Shown: positions 1 to 9,014 of the stretch, piece by piece | Position numbering within the stretch: the first letter of the stretch is position 1 | Layout: every line of letters starts with the position of its first letter | Origin: Apostichopus californicus | Lineage: Eukaryota; Echinodermata; Holothuroidea; Aspidochirotida; Stichopodidae | Assembly: GCA_020650975.1 (NCBI GenBank) | Contig: JAIPMN010013704.1 | Span: forward strand, 13,949-35,494 | Length of the DNA stretch: 21,546 nucleotides | Direction: 5' to 3' | Program-made: the position numbers and the translations under genes | The notes under the pieces: model-generated | The model's database searches: none | The model's input: the letters and a program-made list of their open reading frames with translations, nothing else | What the model was told of the DNA's origin: nothing

Positions 1-95
<95 letters not shown>
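1..95. repeat. Poly-C run at the left edge
   Basis: Ninety-five consecutive C residues open the window, followed directly by ordinary AT-rich sequence. It may be a real long homopolymer at which assembly stopped, or a poly-G sequencing artefact read on the opposite strand. The right edge ends in a G run, which fits a contig terminating in homopolymers on both sides. Confidence 0.95.
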
Positions 96-98
<3 letters not shown>

Positions 99-562
99 CA
101 TCAGACTTGGGTGTGATTTTAAGATTAAAACGACTTTCATGCCAAGGAGGCCCATGTTCCTTCGCTAATGTTTAGAGTTACTGGCATCTCATAATCTGTA
201 CATCTGTGAGACAAGGAATGGGTTCATTGGAGATGACTAATTAGCAATATCATGCAATTAATTTAATCTTAACCTTTGCATGGTGTGAATCTACTTGGAT
301 TACAGACTTTTCATTGCCCAACCAAGGAGTGCCCCTAAGTTTGATTTTCTTTCTCTTTTCTCGTTGATGTAATTATAAACCCTTACACAGGTCTTGGCTT
401 ATTGCACAAAAAGTAATTTTGATTTTTTGATTTTTCTTCGATAGGAAAACTGCCAGTAGGGAATGAAAGACATAGCTGTGAAAATGTTATCTCATTTAAT
501 ATCTATTTTATCTTATTTAATATCTTGAAAGAAGTATGAATGTTGTTAACTTACAATCGTTG
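96..562. other. AT-rich non-coding sequence, no gene seen
   Basis: I see no sizeable open frame, RNA gene or strong repeat here. It is the unique left flank of the minisatellite that begins near 563. Confidence 0.6.
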
Positions 563-2364
563 CAAAACACATGTAGAGATGTGTACTGAGTACATACAAA
601 TGAGTTAGAGTAGGACAGTCATACATGATCACAGTGATAACACACTTCATAAGGGTTGTCACTATTGATCCCCACCCAACCCCCACCCCAAAACACATGT
701 AATATGTATAGATGTGTACTGAGTACATACAAATGAGTTAAAGTAGGACAGTCATACATGATCACAGTGATAACACACTTTATAAGGGTTGTCACTATTG
801 ATCCCCACCCAACCCCCACCCCAAAACACATGTAATATGTTTAGATGTGTACTGAGTACAGGTACATACAAATGAGTAAGTGTAGGACAGTCATAAATGA
901 TCACAGTGATAACACACTTCATAAGGGTTGTCACTATTGATCCCCATCCCACCCACCCCAAAACACATACATGTAGAGATGTGTACTGAGTACATACAAA
1001 TGAGTTAGAGTAGGACAGTCATACATGATCACAGTGATAACACACTTCATAAGGGTTGTCACTATTGATCCCCATCCCACCCCCACCCCAAAACACATAT
1101 AATATGCAGAGATGTGTACTGAGTACATACAAATGAGTTAGAGTAGGACAGTCATACATGATCACAGTGATAACACACTTCATAAGGGTTGTCTATATTG
1201 ATCCCCATCCCACCCCAAAACACATGTAATATGTAGAGATGTGTACTGAGTACATACAAATGAGTTAGAGTAGGACAGTCATACATGATCACAGTGATAA
1301 CACACTTCATAAGGGTTGTCACTATTGATCCCCATCCAACCCTCACCCCAAAACACATGTAATATGTATACTGTAGATGTGTACTGAGTACATACAAATG
1401 AGTTAAGAGTAGGACAGTCATACATGATCACAGTGATAACACACTTCATAAGGGTTGTCACTATTGATCCCCATCCCACCCACCCCAAAACACATGTATT
1501 ATGTTTAGATGTGTACTGAGTACAGGTACATACAAATGAGTAAGAGTAGGACAGTCATAAATGATCACAGTGATAACACACTTCATAAGGGTTGTCACTA
1601 TTGATCCCCATCCCACCCACCCCAAAACACATGTAATATGTAGAGATGTGTACTGAGTACATACAAATGAGTAAGAATAGGATAGTCATAAATGACCACA
1701 GTGATAACACACTTCATAAGGGTTGTCACTATTGATCCCCATCCCACCCCCACCCCAAAACACATATAATATGCAGAGATGTGTACTGAGTACATACAAA
1801 TGAGTTAGAGTAGGACAGTCATACATGATCACAGTGATAACACACTTCATAAGGGTTGTCACTATTGATCCCCACCACCACCCCAAAACACATGTAATAT
1901 GTAGAGATGTGTACTGAGTACATACAAATGAGTAAGAATAGGATAGTCATAAATGACCACAGTGATAACACACTTCATAAGGGTTGTCACTATTGATCCC
2001 CACCCAACCCTCACCCCAAAACACATGTAATATGTATAGATGTGTACTGAGTACATACAAATGAGTAAGAGTAGGGTAGTCATACATGATCACAGTGATA
2101 ACACACTTCATAAGGGTTGTCACTATTGATCCCCACCCAACCCTCACCCCAAAACACATGTAATATGTATAGATGTGTACTGAGTACATACAAATGAGTA
2201 AGAGTAGGATAGTCATACATGATCACAGTGATAGCACACTTCATAAGGGTTGTTAGTATTAATTCCCACCTAACCCCCACCCCAAAACACATGTAACGTG
2301 TAGAGATGTGTACTGAGTACATACAAATGAGTTAGAGTAGGACAGTCATACATGATCACAGTGA
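563..2364. repeat. Minisatellite, ~133 bp unit, about 13.5 copies
   Basis: The anchor 'gatgtgtactgag' begins at 578, 711, 844, 978, 1111, 1238, 1376, 1508, 1645, 1778, 1906, 2039, 2172 and 2305, giving spacings of 127-138 bp, mostly 133. Each unit holds the near-palindrome 'gtactgagtac', a TGATCA site, the phrase 'cataagggttgtcactatt' and a C-rich block of runs of 3-5 C. The last copy is truncated after 'gatcacagtga' at 2364. Minus-strand open frames across the array arise from the repeat (133 is not a multiple of 3, so they cycle through frames) and should not be called genes. Units at 844 and 1508 share an extra 'aggtac' insertion, and units at 1111 and 1778 share 'ataatatgcagag'. These pairs are 664 and 667 bp apart, which suggests past duplication of five-unit blocks. 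Confidence 0.97.
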
Positions 2365-3412
2365 AGATATACTCCAATGTCCATAGCAGACCATAACAAT
2401 TAGCTTTTTGAGACAATTGCCGACATTTTGTTGGTATTTTTTACAAGATATTTAAGATGACTACCAGTACTTTTCTTGACTCTGCAGAGACTCTGAGAGA
2501 CTTCTTTTGAAACGAGTGACTCGTTTATACAACATTGCCGTCACGGCAATGTGGTATATTGTTCTCCGATTGGTATCAACTTTTGTCAACGTTTATGGAT
2601 ATAATGTTCTAAGTGGGGATCTATGGATTCTATGGTATCGTGTTTAATTTATCACTAATTACTCTACATTGATTGTTGTAAAACACTCTTGGAGAGGGTT
2701 TTACACCAGTATATCATCTACCTTAAACAGAAGAGGCTTTTATGATTTGTTCTCAATGATTTTTGTTAAAGAAAATGTAAGTTGAAAAGTACTTTGCCAT
2801 CTTTTGTCTTTTCTATAATTTGTCTCCTGAAGACCCAGACTCATGGAGTTGATAAACAATTTTCAAACTTTTATCCTTCTGTCCTTCTTATTCTTTAACC
2901 TCGATCTGAAGAATCATGCATGATTCAGTTTAATGGTCCATGTCTTTAAACTCCCAAGCTCTGGGTGATCTTTTTCAAAGGGATTAACTTGAAATTCTCA
3001 GAAATATTATTGTTTGGCTTGGGAGTTGATAAACTATTAAAATTGCATAGAAAGAGGCTACCATAATCATGATTATAAAACTTCAGCCCTGATATTTGTT
3101 ATTTTTATGAACAAATATGACAATATATGACAATCTACAGAACCTCCAACTGGGAAGACCAGACTCAAAAAAAGCACAGACTAGAAAATACTCCTATTTT
3201 TTGGTTGGCTTGTAGTAGTGAACTAAGTAGTGTAAACTTGAAACATTTCATGCGTGTTATTTCATATAAAAAAAAAGGTTGGTAAGAATGAAAGCAAAAC
3301 AAAATGAAATTTCTTACAAGCAATGAAACAAATCAATAAAATATTTTCCCACATTCAAACTGTAAACAGATAATCTAGACACTCTTATCCGCATTAACAC
3401 AGAGCAATAATT
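2365..3412. other. Non-genic AT-rich stretch with small inverted repeats
   Basis: No coding exon is recognisable. It holds a 15 bp stem with one mismatch (2526-2540 against 2544-2558, 3 bp loop), a perfect 16 bp palindrome at 2911-2926, and an inverted pair 'ctcccaagc' (2951-2959) / 'gcttgggag' (3017-3025). These may be remnants of old foldback elements, but I cannot assign a family. Confidence 0.5.
2526..2558. repeat. Short hairpin, 15 bp arms
   Basis: The left arm 'tatacaacattgccg' and right arm 'cggcaatgtggtata' pair at 14 of 15 positions around the loop 'tca'. Just upstream, 'aacgagt'/'actcgtt' forms another small inverted repeat. It could be one end of a degraded MITE or a cruciform-forming site; no function is claimed. 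Confidence 0.6.
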
Positions 3413-4175
3413 TTGCCTTTTTGATTCCTTGCCGGAGGCAAAAGGAATCTATGCGTTGGTGATGGCGTGTGTGTATGTATGTGACACATTCTTGTAAACA
3501 CGGTAACCAAAACAGTTAATGGTGGATTAACTTCATACTTGGATCTGTCTTATTGAGTACAAGAAGCCGATTGTCTTCTGTGAAGTTTAATAATCATTTG
3601 GGGTCAACAGTGGTCAAGTATGAAACTTTTTGAACACGATAACTCAAAAAGAACATCTCTGTTGAACTTCATACATGGTAAACAGATTCAGCTTGTTGAG
3701 TACAAGAACCCTATTCAAATTAGTGGAGGTCAAAGGTCATTTGGGGTCACCATTCAGTGAACGTCAGAAAATCTTGTAAACAGTAAACACGATAACACAA
3801 GAAGTACATCTTTCTTGAACTTCACACTTAGTATGTAGATCCAGCTTGGTGATTGCAAGAATCCTATTGAAAATTGGTCACATGAGGTCAACAGGCATCA
3901 AAGTCTGAAACCTTTTAAACATGATAACTCCAAAATTAAACTTTAAATTTAGCTACAATTAATCTGTGAATTCTCCAATGCTATGGTTTTATTTTGATGT
4001 ACATAGTTTGGTCAAATTCAGTTCAGTTAGGTGCTGTGAAGGGGCGTTCTATAGGTCTTCAATGAAAAAAACCTGGCATCCAGGTGATGAAATCTGCTTC
4101 ATACTCTTGCTTTTAATGTACAGATAATTATTTTGAAGTTTGAGCAAATTGTATGGCAAGGAATCACAAAGCCAA
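3413..4175. mobile_element. Candidate non-autonomous DNA transposon with terminal inverted repeats
   Basis: The ends are inverted copies: 'tgattccttgcc' at 3422-3433 is matched exactly by its complement 'ggcaaggaatca' at 4155-4166. Imperfect pairing extends to about 21 bp (3413-3433 against 4155-4175). No transposase frame lies inside. The interior holds diverged direct repeats marked by 'cacg(g/a)taac' near 3499, 3635 and 3788 and 'catgataactcc' near 3920, spaced 132-153 bp. Each is followed by a variant of 'gaacttcatac...cagcttgttgagtacaagaa' and then by 'ggtcatttggggtca'-like words. About 760 bp with short inverted ends and no coding capacity fits a MITE-like element, but I could not see a clear target-site duplication, so the exact ends are approximate. 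Confidence 0.6.
3727..3739 (+). promoter_or_regulatory. Consensus DR1 nuclear-receptor site (AGGTCA-A-AGGTCA)
   Basis: Two perfect AGGTCA half-sites are separated by one base, with a third related word (GGGTCA) nearby at about 3744. DR1 is the known preferred site of HNF4, RXR, COUP-TF and PPAR-RXR dimers. Here it lies inside the candidate transposon, so it may be incidental repeat sequence. The match is seen directly; binding is inference. Confidence 0.45.
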
Positions 4176-4659
4176 ATGGCTTTCTGGTTTTGAATAAATC
4201 AATGAATTGTGAAAATTGTGATTATTGCTATAAAGAACTGTAAATTAAAGTGAGATATAAATCATGTGCGGTAGTAAAATCTGATTCACAAGACATTGTC
4301 AGTGGGAAAGTCATTAAAGTAAAATATACATATATAATACACATGTAAATTCAAATTTTAATGTTTCATTGATTTGCCTGACAGATTTGTCAATGCAGAA
4401 AGAAAAATAAAACTCTAATATATTTCTTTAATACTTAGGTCAATATTTAAAGGATGAATTTATAGACAGCAATAACTTTCATATGCCATATACCAACAAC
4501 TTCTCATCTGTCCATACTTTACAATTTACTACCATTTCTTGTTTTACCAAAAATTTCCCTTCATCACACAAGGTTCATCAATCAAGTTGGTTGGATTACT
4601 TAGTTTAGTGCTGAACCCATTGTTAGTTTTAGTTTTCTTTAAGTTCCCAAGGGTTACGA
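4176..4659. other. AT-rich non-coding sequence, nothing recognised
   Basis: No exon, RNA gene or clear repeat is visible. Possible minus-strand poly(A) signals (ATTAAA, read as 'tttaat' at 4427-4432 and near 4366) occur here, but they are too distant and too common to assign to the CRADD-like gene. Confidence 0.4.
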
Positions 4660-5110
4660 GGAATGGATGGCAACACAATGCAAGGCATAGACCCTATATC
4701 CATGTGACCTTCGTGGGCAGACACACCTATTCGATGAGTGTTCAGAGAGTTACGAGGCAGGGATGTAATCGTTGCGGGCAGCCCCGCTCCTGGCCCCGCC
4801 AGTTCATGTACCTTGGTATCTGACCTCATTAATACTGCAAGGCAGCTGTGTGAGGTGCCGTGCATCTGAAACATCAATTGCAGCTGACCCATTGTAAAAA
4901 ACAGAAATCAAATCTGCTACAAAGACACCCCACCCCCAAGGAAAGAACTCATGACAAGTCATAGTGGAATAAGTCCTTCCAGTTAGTCTGCCACTATAAG
5001 TCTCTGGCCTACAAGACCACAATTCTAAAACGGTAGAGGGAAACTTTCGCCTAAAACCTGCAGGATCACAGCTTGACCAGGCTTGCCTCACCCCTCCCCC
5101 CCCCGACACT
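4660..5110. other. GC-richer block of unknown origin, downstream of CRADD
   Basis: Base composition rises clearly against the AT-rich flanks, and long open frames exist on both strands (for example minus 4804-5109, 101 codons). None resembles a family I recognise. The 3' side ends in a pyrimidine run with nine C at 5096-5104. It could be part of the CRADD 3' untranslated region, a SINE or other dispersed repeat, or a gene fragment. I see no convincing polymerase III A/B boxes. Confidence 0.4.
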
Positions 5111-5274
5111 ATGGCGCCTCAAATTTGATTACTGAAACTTTTGTGTCATGTCATTTGTGATTGATATTCCGGTTGTAAAATAAACATTGAATATTCGTTA
5201 TGTTGTCTCAATGAATAACACACAGATATGAGTCGTTGAGTCGTTTCGCCAAAACATGTCCCGTCAAAATTTTT

Positions 5275-5600
5275 TCATTCCGAATCAAGCATGAATTCAT
5301 AAGCGATTGGATCTACGTCACTTATCTTGGCTAGATCGTTCACCAGCTGACGCCTTGTTGCATCTTTACGGAGTTTCCTCTTCCATTTGTTCAGCATGTC
5401 AAAGATCTTGTCGTGGACTGAGAGAGGATTATCTGCTTCACACTGATATATCTGTTGTGGCTTCAACCCTAAAACTTTAGCGACTTTCTTCCACTCGGGT
5501 CCGAGCCCTTCGGCAACTTTATTGAGATCTTGATCTGTGACCAGTGCGTCTGGATTTATTATTGTGCCAGGCTGAATGATGTTTGCAACTTCATTCTCAC
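5275..5600 (-). CDS. CRADD: CRADD-like exon 2: death domain and stop
   Basis: The acceptor is cttacag|GTGAG (AG at 5602-5601), and the stop TGA is at 5277-5275. The exon encodes residues 103-210. The death domain covers about 125-205: 'GLGPEWKKVAKVLGL' then 'QQIYQCEADNP', a basic helix 'NKWKRKLRKDAT', and the end 'DVDPIAYEFML'. These follow the known RAIDD death domain closely (LGPEW, IY.C.A..P, W+.+..K.AT, VDP...ML). Gly136 matches human Gly128, a position altered in a human CRADD brain-malformation variant. The linker between CARD and death domain is about 30 residues. Confidence 0.9.
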
Positions 5601-6740
5601 CTGTAAGAAGAAAGCAGGAAAAGCATTATCATAACAAAACAACATTTCCATAACGATGTTAACAGTTAACGATGATAGACCGGTACTGTGGCCGAGTGGA
5701 TAAAGGCGGTCGCATTTGAAGCAATGAGGCTTAGCAGTTCTCTCAGAATATCCACATATTTGACAACAGGTAACCAAGTCCTAAGCACAAAGATACTCAA
5801 GTGCTTTGCATCCGTCGAAATAGACTTGATGATAATGTAGTCAACGAAGATGATTCACTCAAAACTCAAATGCCCCCAAGGTAAAGGTAGAAATCTTTAC
5901 CTCCTTCAGAAACAACTGGGCTTAAGCGTAAAATGGAATGCCCAAAACTTGTGGATATTTTAACAGGAAGTGATCTTTTCCCTTTAAATAGAACTACTAT
6001 ACTGTACGTTTCCAGAAACATACATGCTTTGAATATGAATAAATGCAGACAAATTAGTGATACAGTATGCTTGCATTTATCTGTGAGTGTGAATGAAGTT
6101 TCTGTGACAGGTCTATAACTTTGAAAGCTGGTACAGACTGACAGTATTTGGGGCCTTTGAACAAATTTGGGGACAATTCTGGGGAAAATCGTATGTAACA
6201 ATCCAGGGGTAGTACACGAAACCAGGAGACACGGTCGATCAAGAAACGATAAACAAAATCCGGGGCCTGTCCCCGGGAAATTAGGGACTTCTGGTCACCT
6301 TAGCCTGAGATCACCTTGTGAATAATGCACCTGACCAGTAATTCTACATTAAAATTGCTCTGTCAAATCTGCCACTGAACAGCAAATTAAAAGAAAGCTT
6401 GTCGCTTAAAATTGCCAACAATATAAAACCCACCTTCTGATATTTCATTCTGGGCACTCGCTTTATGCTGCTTTAAGATATCCACCAAAAAGCTTTGTTC
6501 CTCCTGAAGTCCATCAAGCAATGCTTGCCATGCGGCATCTCCTTTGGTCTTCAATATTCGGACCAATTCTTTAGCTCTAGCGGTTCTGGTTGGTATTGCA
6601 CCAAGGTTTTCCTGGTTTTCATCAGATAAAATTCCAGCAGCAATTAAGGGAATGATAACTTGGTCCACATCAAGATCTTGACAGAGTTCCGGAAGGGCTT
6701 TGTCTAGGGCTCTCCTGTGAACTTTGGTCATTGAAGCCAT
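5275..6740 (-). CDS. CRADD: CRADD/RAIDD-like CARD-death domain adaptor, two coding exons
   Basis: Known role: CRADD (RAIDD) is a cytosolic adaptor whose CARD binds the CARD of caspase-2 and whose death domain binds PIDD1, forming the PIDDosome that activates caspase-2; in vertebrates it also affects BCL10 signalling. Seen here: exon 1 (6740 down to 6434) encodes the CARD and exon 2 (5600 down to 5275) the death domain. The joint is a GT...AG intron of 833 bp splitting a Gly codon. The product is about 210 aa against 199 aa in human, with the same domain order and no other domains. Start: the ATG at 6740-6738 has A at -3 and G at +4 and follows a genomic in-frame TGA; a second Met is at residue 4. 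A splice acceptor just upstream suggests an untranslated first exon. Homology rests on family features recalled, not on a database search. Confidence 0.88.
5682..5780 (+). repeat. Decayed tRNA-like (Ser/Leu type) or tRNA-derived SINE head in CRADD intron
   Basis: 'gtggccgagtggataaaggc' at about 5689-5708 closely matches the 5' half and A box of a class II (Ser/Leu) tRNA. The expected B box (GGTTCGAATCC) is only vaguely present as 'gttctctcagaatatcc', and I cannot form a complete cloverleaf. It is therefore a pseudo-tRNA or the head of a tRNA-derived SINE, antisense to CRADD, not a working tRNA gene. Confidence 0.55.
6434..6740 (-). CDS. CRADD: CRADD-like exon 1: CARD
   Basis: This 307-base exon encodes residues 1-102 plus one base. 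Residues about 5-92 match a CARD: a helical pattern with 'LIAAGILSDENQENL' aligning to the 'GIL(T/S)' helix 2-3 region of RAIDD, and 'RILKTKGDAAW..LLDGLQE' aligning to the C-terminal CARD helices. The donor is AAG|GTGGGT at 6434/6433. Neutral-to-acidic helix 2 and basic helix 3-4 surfaces are the type that pair CARD to CARD, but partner choice cannot be read from sequence. Confidence 0.9.
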
Positions 6741-6748
6741 GATGCTAT
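6741..6748 (-). promoter_or_regulatory. Possible splice acceptor just 5' of the CRADD start codon
   Basis: Read on the minus strand, a run of eight T is followed by 'gatatcatag|CATCATGG', placing an AG (6746-6745) four bases before the ATG. This is the layout expected if an untranslated first exon is spliced onto the CARD exon. Candidate donors upstream are at 7751 and 8468. Confidence 0.4.
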
Positions 6749-7500
6749 GATATCAAAAAAAATGATCATAAATAAATTCTGGGATCATGTTTTTAAGAAA
6801 TTGTGTAGGTTGTCCCCCAGAGTTTGCAGGAAAGACTAAAAATACAAAATCATGAACTGTTCAAATTGCAATGTATGTCGGTTATCCCAAGACTGTAAAT
6901 TACTAAATTTATAATAAACCTTGTACAAATGCACAAATTTTACTGAGAAAAAACTTGGTTACATTAATCTGTCATGATTATTACTTCGGATAATGCTAAA
7001 AGTCATTCTGTATTACAAGTATGCAAACTTTGCTTGTTTTTCTTTTGATCAGTCCTGACTCTGGAGATGTCCCATCAATTTTGATGTCATTTCCATGGAC
7101 ACCAATCCTTCCACATATACCCATCCCTAACTTAGATCATGACAACTTGTTTCTCCCCCCTTTACATAAAATATCATAGCTACAGTAGCATAAGTTCACT
7201 TACCCAAAATCAGGTGAAACTACATCTGAACAAGGTAATGGTTGCACAAATTTACATATGTGTGACTTAGTATTAAGTTAGACCTAACAACAGTGGTAGC
7301 TAGAATGCTTTGCAAAATGGTTGCAAGATAAGTCTAGGTCTGTGACTACTGTAGTTAGGCTACTGCTTCTCCTATCCACTGAAATTTTGACTAACATTTG
7401 ACTAATGTTATGATTCTGTGGAATTCAATCTGCTACTCTGGTAGGCTACTATTAGTACTACTGCAGGATGTAGGCCTTTCCTAAGGTTTGTCCATACGTT
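6749..7500. other. Non-coding sequence upstream of CRADD, no gene seen
   Basis: No convincing exon on either strand. It is either the promoter region of CRADD or, if the gene has an untranslated first exon, part of its first intron. Confidence 0.45.
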
Positions 7501-8202
7501 TGACCAAAAATTATACACGACTGTAACTGCATGTAGCCTAACTTAGGCTTACATACAAGTAACACTAAGTTGGGTTAGGCCTTACAAGTTTTACCAAACA
7601 TTAACGTCTTCGCAGGAGGTATCCTCTGAAAACACTCCTCACACTTTTAATGAATAGGGCAGTATTTTTTTTTGGGGGGGGGGGTGGTATATTTTGTGAA
7701 ACTCAGGCTAACAAACATGTGTAAATTAAAAGAAAATCAAGTAAACTTACCACTGTTTTGACTATTATCTTATCTTGAGTAGCGGGATATTTTCAACAGT
7801 AGCGATTTTATAAATAAAGTTATACTTGGCTAACTTGGACGGTGGGGTGCACTATTACTGGTAGTTGATGGACTATTGATAGGGTACGTTCAAATCTATA
7901 AATTTATAAAGCGGATCACGATAAAAAATGTGCTGTACAACAGTAAGATAAAAACAAACTGTACACACAAAAGCTCTAATAGGCAATTAGAAAAAGAAAG
8001 TATGTTGAAACTTGTCAAACAGGTGTGATTTAAGTAGGGTGCATAGGATACGGTCAGTCAAGGGAGTGTCACAATTTGGTAAAAATGTTCCACAATTGAA
8101 TGTAATCCATGAATTGTAAAGGACGTTGTTCATGATCAATTCATAAAGGTCTGTCGCATGATAACAGTTGCAAGCTCAAGTAGATTCAACTCCAGAAAGC
8201 TT
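7501..8202. repeat. Tandem duplication, copy A (~700 bp)
   Basis: This block is repeated directly by 8203-9320. Shared landmarks in order are 'acttaggct', 'caagttttaccaaaca', 'gggcagtat' followed by a T run, 'acttaccactgtt', 'gggatattttcaa', 'tggtagttgatgga', 'cagtaagataaaaaca', 'tgtgatttaagtagggt' and 'gtgtcacaatttggt'. Copy A has 11 G after the T run (7674-7684), where copy B has only 'ggag'. A minus-strand donor (acagtg|gtaagttt) lies at 7751/7750. Confidence 0.85.
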
Positions 8203-8631
8203 TGACCCTAAATTACACGCGACTTTGTTATTGAATGTAGCCAAACTTAGGCTAGTCATAACCTATAGTAGGCCTAACAACAAGTAACACCGAGTTGGGC
8301 TAGCCTAGGCCTAACAAGTTTTACCAAACATGTACGTCTTTACAGGAAGTATCCTTTGAAAACACATCCTCACGCTTTAAATGAATTGGGCAGTATTGTT
8401 TTTTTTTTGGAGAAAAATCAGCCTAACAAAAATGTGTAACTTTTAAAGAAAAGTCAAGTTAACTTACCACTGTTATGAATATTATTATCTTATCTTTATC
8501 TTCGTCTTGTATTGAGTTGTGGGATATTTTCAATAGTAGCGGATCTGATACATAAAGATATATGGCTAATTGGACGATGGGATGCACAGCCTTCAGACTT
8601 CCACTATCACTGGTAGTTGATGGACAATTGG

Positions 8632-9014
8632 TATACAAATAATGAATGGTTATGAGTGCAATAGTGCAAATATTTCATGAGTTGAAAGATGGAATGTTCC
8701 ATTCAACGAGGCGCAGCCGAGTTGAATGGAACAAATAACATCTTTCAACTCATGAAATATTTGCACTATTGCACGAATGGAAACCATTCATTATTTGTTT
8801 TATACAACATATTATATTAAGATGGGTAAAATGCACTCATGCAACAGATTGTTTTGAACAGACATGTTTCTCTGCTCTCTTACCATTGAAAAATGTGCTA
8901 CCAAAAAAGTATAACCCATGGTTCTATTTCATAGAGTGGAATAGAGCGGATTTTGCATGCAATCAACGAGCAATTGACCAATCAAATGACCAGAATACAA
9001 TTAGGTGTTGTATA
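8632..9014. mobile_element. MITE-like foldback insertion in copy B
   Basis: Copy A reads 'attgatag' where copy B reads 'attg', about 380 extra bases, then 'atag', which brackets an insertion. The ends 'tatacaaat' and 'ttgttgtata' are roughly inverted. The left part is a long hairpin (8636-8797). No transposase frame is present. The open frame at 8769-9152 crosses the insertion edge and resembles no known protein. Ends are good to a few bases; a target-site duplication is not clear. Confidence 0.65.
8636..8797. repeat. Long near-perfect hairpin, ~72-77 bp arms, 13 bp loop
   Basis: The left arm 8636-8707 and right arm 8721-8797 are inverted copies over their full length: 'caaataatgaatggt' pairs with 'accattcattatttg', 'tgcaatagtgcaaatattt' with its complement, and 'ttccattcaac' with 'gttgaatggaa'. 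Small bulges are present. The loop 8708-8720 is GC-rich ('gaggcgcagccga') and with its flanks forms a further small palindrome. Transcribed RNA would fold into a long dsRNA stem. Confidence 0.92.

Noticed and set aside
546..2322. Eleven overlapping minus-strand open frames with the same 'GWGSIVTTLMKCVITV' type protein
   Set aside because: They are translations of the ~133 bp minisatellite in cycling frames; no start context, domain or coding signal supports a gene.
5866..6242. Open frames on both strands inside the CRADD intron
   Set aside because: No similarity to known proteins, the opposite-strand frames shadow each other, and the region is removed by a well-supported splice.
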